Shown here: positions 34,842 through 45,800 of the stretch, piece by piece | How the letters are laid out: each line of letters opens with the position of its first letter | Position numbering within the stretch: position 1 is the stretch's first letter | Origin: Dactylellina haptotyla | Lineage: Eukaryota; Ascomycota; Orbiliomycetes; Orbiliales; Orbiliaceae | Reading direction: 5' to 3' | Length of the DNA stretch: 64,000 nucleotides | Assembly (NCBI GenBank): GCA_031310005.1 | Contig: CM062381.1 | Span: 3,162,001 to 3,226,000 of the forward strand | Made by a program: the position numbers and the translations under genes | Notes under the pieces: generated by a model | What the model was told of the DNA's origin: nothing | Seen by the model: only the letters and a program-made list of their open reading frames with translations | Databases searched by the model: none

Positions 34842-36908
34842 GTGAACGAATGGAAGTTTCAGCTCTATCACTTAGTTTCACACTACTTAATTTCTGGCCT
34901 GTTTCGCAATACGATGGAGCAAAAATCTTTAGCAGTATTCAAGAGACACCGGATAGAAAATGTCGATGCGGCCGACTTTCGGGCAGCCAGAGCCTTTGAG
35001 ACAACCGAGATCTATAGTCAGCCGATAAATCGTCGAATCGAAAATGTAGATAGGAATGATCTTAAAACCCACTTATCTAAGAACAATGGGGAGGATAAGG
35101 GAAGCAATAATAGGAGACTTCGATTTGAAAGTGCAAAAAAAGACAGTCCTCTAGAAAAATGTCCGGCGATCCTATGCGAGAGCGGGGGATTTCTTCCAAA
35201 TCAACGAAACGAAAATTCCAATCCCGAAAGACCGAAGACAAAGCATGAGAATTCGTCCAAAGACAAACGAGGGCCCTCTATGAACGAAACGGTACCAAAA
35301 TTAAACGCTAAGGCTGAATTAGATGCTGCGGTCATCAACTTCCTCCAAGAAAATATTCTTCAAGACATAGAGAGTGATAGGGGCAGAATCGAAGAGCGTT
35401 CGCTCTCATGTATCCAGAGACTCCACGAGATCTTATACGAAGATAAGAGACTCCACGAGATCTTATTCGAACATAAGGCATCGCTCGCAGAGCATCCCAA
35501 TTATCCGAGTTGGATCGGGAATTGCCAGCGCCTACAAACACACTCCAAAGCTCAATTTTCACCAATTCACCATTCTAATTTGGTAAACACCTGCACCTTG
35601 TACACGGAAAAGGAGGTCGAGAGTATTAAATTGGACATCGTAAAGGATTGTTTACAAGCAGCACGAAAAAATCTCGCCGTGAGAGAATTTACGGCTGAGG
35701 AATTTCTAAAAACCATGGATGAATTTAACGCACTTGGGTTTAATGAGCTTGGGTCGTCTGTCGAGCCTTCTATCAAATACACGAAGGAAAGGCCATTGTT
35801 TGCCTTACGGAAAACTATTAGGGACATCGATCAGTCATTTTTTGATGGGGTTGATCCTTTAACGCTTGACCAGGATTTTGGGGTGTTCAAGCATGAACCG
35901 CTCATAGAAGAACTCGTCTGGACTCTCTACGGTAGCCTGAAGCAGCAGGTCCTGAAGGATATAAGGAATGGATTCTGGTTCCGAGCAAGAAAACTGCTGA
36001 CTGTTCTTTCAGCACATTTCTTGATTGATAAGATACAAAGACAGGTTCCGAAATTACCACTAACTTGGGAAATCATCAAAATTTATATCAACTCGCGACT
36101 AAGACTATGGCCTAATATTTTCTACCTAGTGAACAGAGATGAAAAGATGGGTACTAATCTCGGTTCTATTGACGGCTACTGGTTAATCCGCCCCAAGTTT
36201 CTAAACGAAGGGCCCAATCCTCCGCCTCGCGGTTGGGTGGCCTATGAAAGTCAAATATCACACTGGATATTCCTGTGGTGGGTGGCCCGAGCTGAGGAAG
36301 CACTCTTTGGGTATGGGACTATGGTAGATGCGAAAGGACTATTGATACGCGCCATAGGTGCTATATTTCTTCTTCCGGACGAAGAGCTGGAAGAAACAAT
36401 GGTCTCTCCAGCTGGCCCATTTAACTACCTCAGTTACGAATGGGCTGATTTAAGATACTTGGCCAAGTTGATCGAACTCTGGGGAACATACGGAAACTCG
36501 GATACAGAGGCATGGTACGACAATATGACTGACATCTCGCATTGTGAGGGGGGCCAGCGGACATATGACCGCATATATCCTCCAAACAGACAGCCGCAGC
36601 TGGAATTTCTTAGAGTTCGGATGGATTCTTACTCGTATCCGGGTCCTCCAAAGGGAGTTAGCTGGGAAACCCTGGAGTCCAATAATGACACCGTCTATCG
36701 TGACTTAAACAGACCTCCAAGCCTCTCCATAACAAATCCTAGAATAGACACAGAGATAGTAGCGGGCCAGGATAGAGCTTGGGATTGGTGCTTAAAGGTG
36801 CTTCGCATGCAGCGCGGTACACCGAGCCAGAACGAACGATCAATGCTCGTTTCAGACCTAAGAAAGGAAGGACTGGAATGCATCAAGACAACAATAAGAA
36901 TTATTTGA
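34842..36908 (+). CDS. Unrecognised helical protein, related in parts to the 28937-32473 protein
   Basis: Single-exon frame of 688 residues; MEQKSLAVFKRHRIENV at 34914 is an alternative start. Family not recognised. The N-terminal 160 residues are disordered and charged, with two copies of RIENVD (RIENVDAADF, RIENVDRNDL) that recall ILENVESSDF in the protein encoded at 28937-32473. A helical region follows, including a recent 10-residue duplication (RLHEILYEDK/RLHEILFEHK). The block LDIVKDCLQAARKNLAVREF followed by FNALGFNELGSSVE aligns with LLQDAIRQYFHSRIELGLLD..KDLGFEFGDTFVLE of the other protein. The C-terminal half is Trp-rich (SHWIFLWWVARAEEALFGYG). No signal peptide or enzyme motif. Likely a lineage-specific paralogue. 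Confidence 0.65.
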   Translation: MNEWKFQLYHLVSHYLISGLFRNTMEQKSLAVFKRHRIENVDAADFRAARAFETTEIYSQPINRRIENVDRNDLKTHLSKNNGEDKGSNNRRLRFESAKKDSPLEKCPAILCESGGFLPNQRNENSNPERPKTKHENSSKDKRGPSMNETVPKLNAKAELDAAVINFLQENILQDIESDRGRIEERSLSCIQRLHEILYEDKRLHEILFEHKASLAEHPNYPSWIGNCQRLQTHSKAQFSPIHHSNLVNTCTLYTEKEVESIKLDIVKDCLQAARKNLAVREFTAEEFLKTMDEFNALGFNELGSSVEPSIKYTKERPLFALRKTIRDIDQSFFDGVDPLTLDQDFGVFKHEPLIEELVWTLYGSLKQQVLKDIRNGFWFRARKLLTVLSAHFLIDKIQRQVPKLPLTWEIIKIYINSRLRLWPNIFYLVNRDEKMGTNLGSIDGYWLIRPKFLNEGPNPPPRGWVAYESQISHWIFLWWVARAEEALFGYGTMVDAKGLLIRAIGAIFLLPDEELEETMVSPAGPFNYLSYEWADLRYLAKLIELWGTYGNSDTEAWYDNMTDISHCEGGQRTYDRIYPPNRQPQLEFLRVRMDSYSYPGPPKGVSWETLESNNDTVYRDLNRPPSLSITNPRIDTEIVAGQDRAWDWCLKVLRMQRGTPSQNERSMLVSDLRKEGLECIKTTIRII
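35418..35477 (+). repeat. 30-bp tandem duplication, two copies, coding
   Basis: Two adjacent 30-bp units beginning AGACTCCACGAGATCTTA differ at a few bases and encode RLHEILYEDK and RLHEILFEHK. In-frame and recent by its high identity. Confidence 0.85.
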
Positions 36909-37385
36909 TTAGGTTTCGCAATCTACTCTTTACCATTCTTTGTATCTAGTCCATTTATTATAATATACCGCACTGCTCTGCAATCCCTAGATACTTTATT
37001 GGACAATTTTCATGGAGGCCGTACGTATGCAGAGGTGTGTGTTGCGGGTGTGTTGCGGGCGTGGCAAAATGGGTCGAGGCAACGCAGCCGTGTTTGCTCG
37101 GCCGGTGCGCGCCCCAACCAGCCTCCTCCATCGCATCTTCCATTCCAATCCCATTCCATCATCACGCGCGAGCGAGACATCCACCTCTCTCCATCAACCG
37201 TCAACCACCGCCTCCTCCTCCATCATCACCACATTCACCGCTGAACGGCTCCCGTTGCCAGCCTACTCTCCTCTACGCACATCTGCTGTAGCACACGCAT
37301 CTCCGCAATCCACTGATCAGCATCGGTCTCGTTTTCGCGTGGTATGGCGACGTGAACTTGGCCTAGCCCACAGTTTCTCGACGAG
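36909..37385. other. Upstream region of the NUFIP1-like gene
   Basis: Becomes C/T-rich after about 37090, typical of a fungal 5' UTR or core promoter. Multiple overlapping frames here are compositional. No gene supported. Confidence 0.5.
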
Positions 37386-39859
37386 ATGTCGCATCAAAAC
37401 GGCTACATCTACGGGCCTCCTCCCGCCCCGCCTCCAAAGGCAACCGGCCCATCCCCGCCTTTCAATAGCAATCAGAACAATCAATTTTCGCGTGGTGGTT
37501 ACCACAATCGTGGCCGTGGAAATAACCGGCCCGGAGGACGAGGAAACTTCAACAATCGAGGAGCCTCCAACCAAAGCCCGGGCCGTGGAGGTTACTCGAA
37601 CTACGGTGCTCACCAGCATCAATCTCATGGCTCGCCACCCCAACCAGCGTACCCCGTAGCTGGGTCGTATCCTCCACCTGCTGCTACTACATACCCGCCC
37701 CCTGCTCACCAAGCACCGGCATCCTACATCCCTCCCGTTCCTCCATCTACGTACCAGAGCAGACCCCATCAGACCAGTCAGTATCAACCACCTCCGCAGG
37801 CGTTTGGACACCAGCCATCTCCGCAACAAGCGCGTCCACCTTACCCTCAGGCGACTGGCTACACCGCTCCGCAACCAAATGCATATTCTCAGCCGGCGAA
37901 TCGATGGCCTCAGCCGGCTTCAGTGCCACCTCCTCCACCTCCACACCAACCCACAACCACTCCAGCACAACCGATAAGATTCTTCCCTCAGCAGCCCCCG
38001 CCTCCAACCACGTACCCGTCTCAACCTCCGCATCATAACCCTCCCACTACAAGCTTTCAGCCCAACCAGCCCTATGGGAAGCCCCCAATCAACACTCAAT
38101 CACACAATAGCTTCCAGAATCAAGCAAGTCGGCCCCATCATTCCTATGCAGACCTGAGAACGGACGGGAGAGTCCGTCCTCCAGCTCCACCCTCAGTCCC
38201 CACGTTCTTCGGATCATCTCTTCCACAACCACCGCCCTCTTTACCTCCCCATCCACCCCCACCGTCCAATTTCAATCAGCATATGCCTAATCAGCAGCGC
38301 CACGGCCCGCACCATAACCAACACCATAATCAGCACCATAACCAGCACCATAACCAGCATCACAACCAGCACAATCGAAACCGAGGGAACTTTGGCCACA
38401 GAAACAATGGTTCCAGCCACGACAGGCGTAACAAAGACAGGGGACATCGAAATCATAACCACAATCAGAATCACAATCACAACCATGGCCAGAATCAGGG
38501 TCAAAATCAGCAATTCCAGCTACCACAAAACTCGGATATCGACATGTCCCCCGAGGAATACACTATCTGGATGGCTGCCGGGTAAGAAAGCTCTTTCTCC
38601 AATTTCCATTGGTGCAAGACTAATAATTCGCAATAGTGGCAAGATCAAAGGTACAGATATCACATTAAAGGACCCAGCCGATATAGACAAGTGGATTGAA
38701 GAACGAAAAAAGAAGTGGCCAACCGCATCAAGGGTTGCAGATAGGGTAACCTCCCCCTTGATAGCTCACGAAATATAGAAGATGCTAACAGTGTTCCAGA
38801 AAGCCGAAGATGAGGAGAAGCAACGATTAGAACAAAATGAAGCGCTCCAAAAGAAGCTTGATTCTCTAAACCAAACCGAAACACAGTTGCGAAAACGCAA
38901 ACTAGACGAGGTGGTAGACGAAGAGGACAAAGCCAAACAGCCAAGCAAGAAGAAGAAAAAGAAGAAGAAGAAGAAGAAGCCGCAAGACGACGCACCCGTA
39001 GCATTCGAGGAGAATACGGCCACCGCTGATGCTGGAGAGCCGACTGCTGAAGAACCTACCAATTCTGCAACCGTCGAAGAACCCACCGAAATCAATGAGA
39101 TGGAACTGAAACCAGAGGACATTGTTCTCGATACCGAACTTCCTCCTGTCGATTTTGTTGATGACTTCCTAGTTACAGAAGAAATAGTGGAATCAACTGA
39201 TCCTCTGCAGCTAGACCTCGTCGCCGAGTTCCCTCTAGACGAACAAGACGGGATCGATGCCACGGCACTGGAAGATCTTATTACTGTCGAAGAGCCTCAG
39301 GAAGTCGCAGAGAAGGAGGTGCAGGACCCTATCGCTGCCGAAGCCGATGAGGACTCGGAATCTGTCGCGATGTCCACGTCCTCGAGCACTGCCGACTCGG
39401 CTGCGGAATCCGGCGAGGAAGGGTCGGACAACGAATCAGCATCCGGCGAGGGCGACGACGAATCGGATGACGACGCCCCTCCCGAAGAAGCCACTACTAA
39501 ACCAACCGGCTTACCAGAAAAACCGCCCGTTGCGGCCAATCCAAACAAGAAGAAGCAGGTCTGTAAGCTGTGGTTAAGGAAGAACTGCAAGTACGGTGCC
39601 AAATGCAAGTACTTGCATGAAGGTGGCGTCCCCAAGTCAGATAAAGAGCGCCGAGAAGAGAAGAAACAGCAAAAAGAGAGCAAACAAAAAGAGATGTCGC
39701 TTTACGATAAGGTACGTACCGCTCTGGTCCCGCAACGTATGTTATCAATATCGAAGCTAATATTTTTCAAAGCTTATGCAAGCTCAGATGGAGAAAGAAA
39801 ACGTAAAACTTCTCCAGGCTATCAATTATTTTGTAGAGAAGGGGGTCCTAAATGCTTGA
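37386..39859 (+). CDS. NUFIP1/Rsa1-like snoRNP assembly protein with CCCH zinc finger
   Basis: Probable nuclear factor for box C/D snoRNP assembly (Rsa1/NUFIP1 works with R2TP and Snu13). Four exons: 37386-38581, 38637-38745, 38800-39711, 39773-39859; 767 residues. The first 390 residues are low-complexity: RGG-type (GGYHNRGRGNNRPGGRG), Pro/Gln/Tyr-rich, then HHNQ repeats. Exons 1-2 carry DMSPEEYTIWMAAGGKIKG and DIDKWIEERKKKWPTASRVA, the NUFIP1 conserved block. A nuclear signal-like (K)11 run, a long acidic region, one CCCH finger (CKLWLRKNCKYGAKCKYLHE) and a C-terminal helix (VKLLQAINYFVEKGVLNA) follow, the last seen only after splicing. The composition suggests RNA binding and condensation. 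Family confidence comes from the NUFIP block. Confidence 0.85.
38310..38372 (+). repeat. 12-bp coding repeat, five copies (HHNQ)
   Basis: Units CACCATAACCAG in tandem with few changes encode H-H-N-Q in the disordered N-terminal region of the NUFIP1-like protein. Confidence 0.85.
38947..38979 (+). repeat. AAG microsatellite encoding poly-lysine
   Basis: Eleven Lys codons, all AAG but one AAA, in the NUFIP1-like gene; likely length-variable between strains and also a nuclear localisation signal. Confidence 0.85.
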
Positions 39860-42800
39860 AGTCCTGACATTCTGACGCATTTCTTTTACTTGTTGCCTTT
39901 CTTATTCATTTTTCAGCTGGTTGTTTGAATGTTTCCCTCTTTTACAAAGTAGATTCGCTCATAGCTTTCCTGGGAGGCTATATTATGGAAAGCTCTTAAC
40001 ATGCAGATGTCTTCCCAAAGGGCTTTAAATTTGAATATCTTGTTTGTTTGTTTTTGGTTTTTCTTTCTCCAACAATTTAATCAGGGTCGTTATTCTTTTC
40101 TTACTACCAAGCTTCTTCTCTTTAAGAAACAAAAGTACTACTATGTGTTACGGTTGGCTTGTCTTTAATCTCTTCGTTTTCCTTCTTGGAAGCCTGTATT
40201 ACTACGAGATATTCGCTGGAAATGCATTAGCTGGGGATGTCGGGCGTTCGTTAGGGTGTTGTGTAGTCTGGGATTATAATATCAAATAAGAAGCTTCTTT
40301 TTAGGTTCCGCGAGCATATTCACTTACTCATAATACTTGCAGTGTTTGGCTATTGCTTCAATGATATTTACATTCGCTATTGAATTCTGGCGGGGCAAGC
40401 AGGATAGCAATTCACGATGCTCTGTTGAATGACATGAGCGCATGATTCGGAACAATCGAATCGCCATCATCGACCATTAGATGAAAACGTGGCAACAAGG
40501 GCTACTCAATTTACAATCCTAAACCCACTGCGCAGACATATTCGAGAGCTCATCTTCCAAATAACCAATCGCGATCAGTAGCTCAATTAGAAGATATGCC
40601 ATCAATAGGATCTAGGGTCCCTCCCAAGTTTCATCGGTATACATTGACTACGCTCCCCGTCTTGGGACTGCTATGCTATGTTGCAGCTACATATTCCTAC
40701 CTTTTGAATCCCCATTTTCAGAAGATCTGTGTGACAGGAAGAAGTGCAGGTGGATGCTTGAATTCCTACAGATAGGTAGGCGTACATGCATGCTCATGGG
40801 TGGCAAAACGAGACCCAGCAGCAATAGATTAGATGGTGAAACAAAAGCGTTCTAGTCAAGAATAGCACCGCGTGGAAAGAACGAGAAACGGCAAGTAGAC
40901 GAGGTATGTATAGGTGAATACGATGCATAACGCAAGTTTATACCATCACAAGATCGAAATATTTACACTCATGCACCTCGGCTTCATCAGGCGAACAGGT
41001 ACGCACCTCGAGGTAGAGAATTATACATATAAATAACTAGAATAAACAAACTTTGATGCAGATGCAAGCCAACACGCACGTCGGTAGAGCAATCATATCA
41101 TGATATGTTAGCTTAGCTCGGTACTGGGTAGTATAGTTTCGAACGTTTCAGCTTATCTCCATGGATCCATAGTATTGGCCAATCGGTCACTTAAATTACT
41201 CGAATACAAACAAACGAAGAGCTCTTTCATCTCATCTTCTGTACGATGGGTATACCGAAATAGTTATACATGCCGCTACGAGGTGGCACCGCTTGTACGA
41301 AGTTACAGCTAAGTGGCTCAATCGATCAAAACAAATCATGATTGACTGCGAAGTAACAAAGAAAAACTAATACTCGAGTTCCAGAATCCTATCTACTATC
41401 CTAGTAGAGTTTCGCCACTAGGAAAACTTTAAAATATAGCAAGGACTTATGTGTGACCTAATCGTTAGATTATGCGGTGCCTGCCATCGTGTTACCCAAC
41501 CTACCCGTGACCAAGTTGTGTTCTCTCATATGCGTGCAAGTGTATCACGACATTCACGCTGCAAGAAGTTTTGGTTTTTTTATCACCATAAGTACATTAT
41601 AAGAAGTAAAATAGTAGATATCAGGGACACGGAGTTTAATGTGCTGGTTTCGAGCAGGATCACAATATTTGAGATGTCTAGCATGTGGCACAAATTGACG
41701 AATAGTGACCATCTGATAGTTCGCAGATGCAGTCTGTGCCATAACAGGGACATCCCAACGCACATTGCAGCTTTTAGCTTCATTTAGCTCCACAAGCCTA
41801 TCAACTATGCTTGTAGAAGGGATTTCATATTCATAGAACTTTTCTGGACTAGTACTGCAGACATGTGGCAAAGTTTTTGTTTCGATTTCGTGTCTTTGCC
41901 TAGGTACCACGGGTATGAATCGAATCACTAAGATCCTTACGGACATTGTACCTTAAACCTAGTTCGTTAAGCGTTGCCTAATATATATCAAAATACGGCG
42001 GACATGAATAGAATTCCACGATATGGCTTCAGGCCACTCGCACGATTTCTGTACCTTGGAGATCAATACTTGGTTTAGATTGACAGCCGACGGCAACAAT
42101 TGGTTGAAATGTCAATTTGATCCCAAAATACAACATGCTATGTTTTGCAACACCGCGATATTATTATTGTGGACGGGGAGAAATGTCACAAGCTTGTAAC
42201 CGGAGCCCAAACGTCACTGTAACGCAGGATTCAAGTTTCAATAGAAGATTAACCTTATGCCCGTCCGCATGTTTATGCTTCACCTGTCAGTATTGTTTTG
42301 GTATTTTTATTTGTTTACGTTTCGGAATCCTATCTATTGAATCCTATCCCTAAATAAATAAAAATAGTCTGGAAGGGTTCTGTGTAACCGAAGGTGCAAG
42401 ATATCGATAATATATTCTGATGCACGGCAACAGGAGTCTCGGGTCTAGCCCGGATTTCTAATTTTTTAATCTCAGTTGCATCTTTTTCTTCCATATTTTT
42501 TCTTTCAAAACAAGCCTTTTTCTTTCGTTGGGCACCGAAACTTCCGTAATATAAGCTTATTAACCGAAATAAAACACTTTGGCTTGTGAGTTCGCTGCTT
42601 GACGAGTCTCAGATTTCGAATTTCGAATTTCGGCAAAGTACGGACATGTACAGACACGCACGCATGCTTTCTCAATCTATCAATATTGATTGATGCGGCG
42701 GCCAGTTCTTCTTTGTATTCCCCGCTGGCCGGGCAGAGCCCCCTTGTTTCGCGAGTACGAGGTGGTCAGGTAATATAAACGCCTTTGTGAGAGATATATT

Positions 42801-45800
42801 GCCTGAAGCACAACACACCTCTCCCTCTCTCACTCTCTTCTCACATGCATGCTGAGTGGCGGGTGAAGCGGTTGAAATAGCTGGCCTGTAATATTGAAAC
42901 ATATTTTCGTCATGTCAGACGCGGAAATTACCACGAAACCAAGTGACTTGGTGACAGGTGTGTGCAGCGTAGCATGAATAACGGCTTTGTAATTCTAGTT
43001 GGGTGCAAGGTATGGCTTCAGCTATTCAATTGGTGCAACCATCAAAAAAAAAATCTGAAAAAATTAATTTTGATCGTACACCGATGTAATCTTAGATTTA
43101 ATCGATACCCTCTCGATCGCCTAATTTGACATATAAAAATCAGATCACACCACTCGGTCCGATGAGGCGCACGGCAGAGCTGCAGCCACAAACAATTGCA
43201 GGAATATGGGCATATTATATGAGAGAGGTTGATTTAACTATAACACCGTAATTTGACCATCAAGACCTGAAGTCTCGATGATTCGGAACAACACAATTGA
43301 TGAAAATTTCAGGCATCGCAAGATTATAGACCAAAAAATGTAACAAATCTCCTAGAAAGCGAAGTTTAAAGGTCAGATGTGGTGACATTCATCTAAATGA
43401 AATATTCCCGCTAGCGTCTCTCGGAAACCTTCCCGAATAGAATCTCGTGACAAATGAGTTCCGAATACGGCGCGAAAGATAGATTGCATTTCACGGATTA
43501 ACATTGGGAGAAATCCCGATTCCCAAAGTTTTGGTTATTGGATTGGAAAGCTCGAAGCACGGCTCCAGCACTGCACTACACACCACTTCCTGCTCTAAAA
43601 CAACAGTTCCTGCATGTTTGTGTGCCTACGTATGCATGGATATGGGAAACGCCACGCATCGGCCGAAAGTTCCACCATCTTAGGAGATAGGAGTCCCATC
43701 AAAAACGGTCCAAAGCAAAGGGTAAACAGAATCGCACTCGGGACAAGCGGGTTTATAATTGGGTCATGAGGTATTCTTCGTATCTTTGGAGCATGGGTAA
43801 GCGAATTCCTGGAGTCGATGCGTCTTGGGATTTAAAAGTTCGAATGTTCTGTTTCGTAATGTGGGCCAGGGTTGTTTTTTTTTTAATATGGCTTGTGGGG
43901 GAAGGGTTTTTGCTCGCCGCTAGTGAACTATACAGCTAGATATTAATATACTTGATGCTTGTGGCACCCGGAATAATTTTTGATAGCTTGATGTCGTGAT
44001 ATGAGTGGGTAGCTTCCCATGTGTCAATGTGAGTGGTTGAGTCTGGACTCCTAATCCCATAGCAAGGAAAGGCTGGAAACGCCAGTGAATATGGTGTTTT
44101 TCTTCTCTTTCAACCGTTGACAACGGTGCATCACTATCAGGCTGTTGGATCGGGGCAATGCCCCTGTATTGGGCCAGCGACCGGAGGAGACTGGTATTCA
44201 GCCTGGAGGGATCAGACCACGCTGAGGTTTTTTCTACGGTAAAATGAAGTGTGGCGTCCGTTGGAACTCTCTGCCCTTACTCAATTATTGTGCACTGTGC
44301 CGTTGTTGCTTTCGGCGCAGGGGGTGTAGAAAAACCTGCCACGATCAAAAACGTGGGTAGGCGTGGCCGATATATATCCCCCATTGTATTTACGTGTCGA
44401 CGGGCGCCGCTGCGGCTGATAGATAGATTGGCCCTGACAGGCGGCGACCTTGTCGCTGAAGTCTCATGAAGCGAGTTCAGGCACAAGTCCGATGTCTTAG
44501 ACACTTTCCGCTGATATCGCCTGGCTGGCTACGACAACAGCAGGACGACGCAATTTCCTCGACAACACAAATCGTGGACCCCCGTTGCCATTGATGTGGG
44601 CCAGAACGCGAGCATTCGTTGTGGCTTTTTCTTGGACGCTGGGATGCGCCGGGAGATCAACGAGAACAACGGTCGGCGGGATTGCATTGGGGGAGGCCAG
44701 TGCTGTCACAACTGCCCCCTCTCGCTTCCATCAATCAAGCACACTCCTGCAAGAGCACAGGCTGCGAGGTGCCTAGCCATCGGCTTCTCTTTCCGATTCC
44801 AAAATGCCAGCTCCAAACAAGCGAAAGAAGGGGCGTGCTAGTAGACAAACGGCGTATTTCGTGAGCAAGAAATTGATGAGATGGCCTGATATCGCGAGAT
44901 ATTTCTGATGTTGGCTTGCAAGTTCTTTTTCTTTCTTTCTGCACTACAACGGATTTGGGGGTATCTAAAGAGAAAATGCAGGAGAACAGTCGCTGATGGT
45001 CACAGAAATTCCCCGTCAACCGTGAAATGCTGTAAATCTTCATTTTACCGTGCATGGGGCACTCGCATGGGTAATGAGGAGAATTTTTCAAGTCGATCTT
45101 TAAAATTACCACGTGTGGGCTTGCGCGATGAGCGATAAAACATGGAGTCGAAATATTCCAATTGGGATTCTTTGATATTTATCGTCTTTCCTATTCTGTG
45201 GTGTACCTCGAGCATCCGCGATCGACTAGAGTTTATTTGGCGACGGCCTGGTGCGAAGGAAAATTCCCCGAGTGACCCAAAATCGAGATGGGAGAGAGAA
45301 ATAGATCCGAGAGTTTTGGCGTCCAGACGATACACAGGTCTAGAACCAACACCGTTTCGTCCTCCCCGGGAATTCCGGTGGCGTTGGAAAGCTAGGAGAA
45401 CGGCGAGGAGCTCAGAAGGGACGGGCAACACGGGTTGGAGAACAAACTTTTGTTGCTGTGTAACCTCATCTTGCCCATTTGATATCTCAAAATCGCAGTA
45501 TATTTCAGCTAGGTTTTGCACCCTCAAGCCACTACTTCTTTTAATTTAGTCTGGGGAAGTTAACTTCGAAATTGTGTAGCGTTCCTTGTCTAAACTAATG
45601 ACTTGATGTCAGCTAGCATTTTCTCGTTGTCAACCACGTGTGATGGATCTATACAGTGGGCTTGATATAGTCCCACTGCACGGATGTTCTGTGGTGTATA
45701 ATTCAGCACTAGAACCGGAGAGTAGAGGTATCGACTCCGAAGACAACAGAGAAGCGACATCGTCACGGTGGAATGTTCTACGTTCGGTCGAGAGGTCTTG

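Noticed and set aside
37012-37659. 215-codon plus-strand frame overlapping the NUFIP1-like start
   Set aside because: Compositional frame through a C-rich leader; loses to the RGG-containing frame with the NUFIP block.
38766-39263. 165-codon minus-strand frame
   Set aside because: Antisense shadow of the acidic and poly-Lys region of the NUFIP1-like gene; Ser-rich only because the sense strand is GA-rich.
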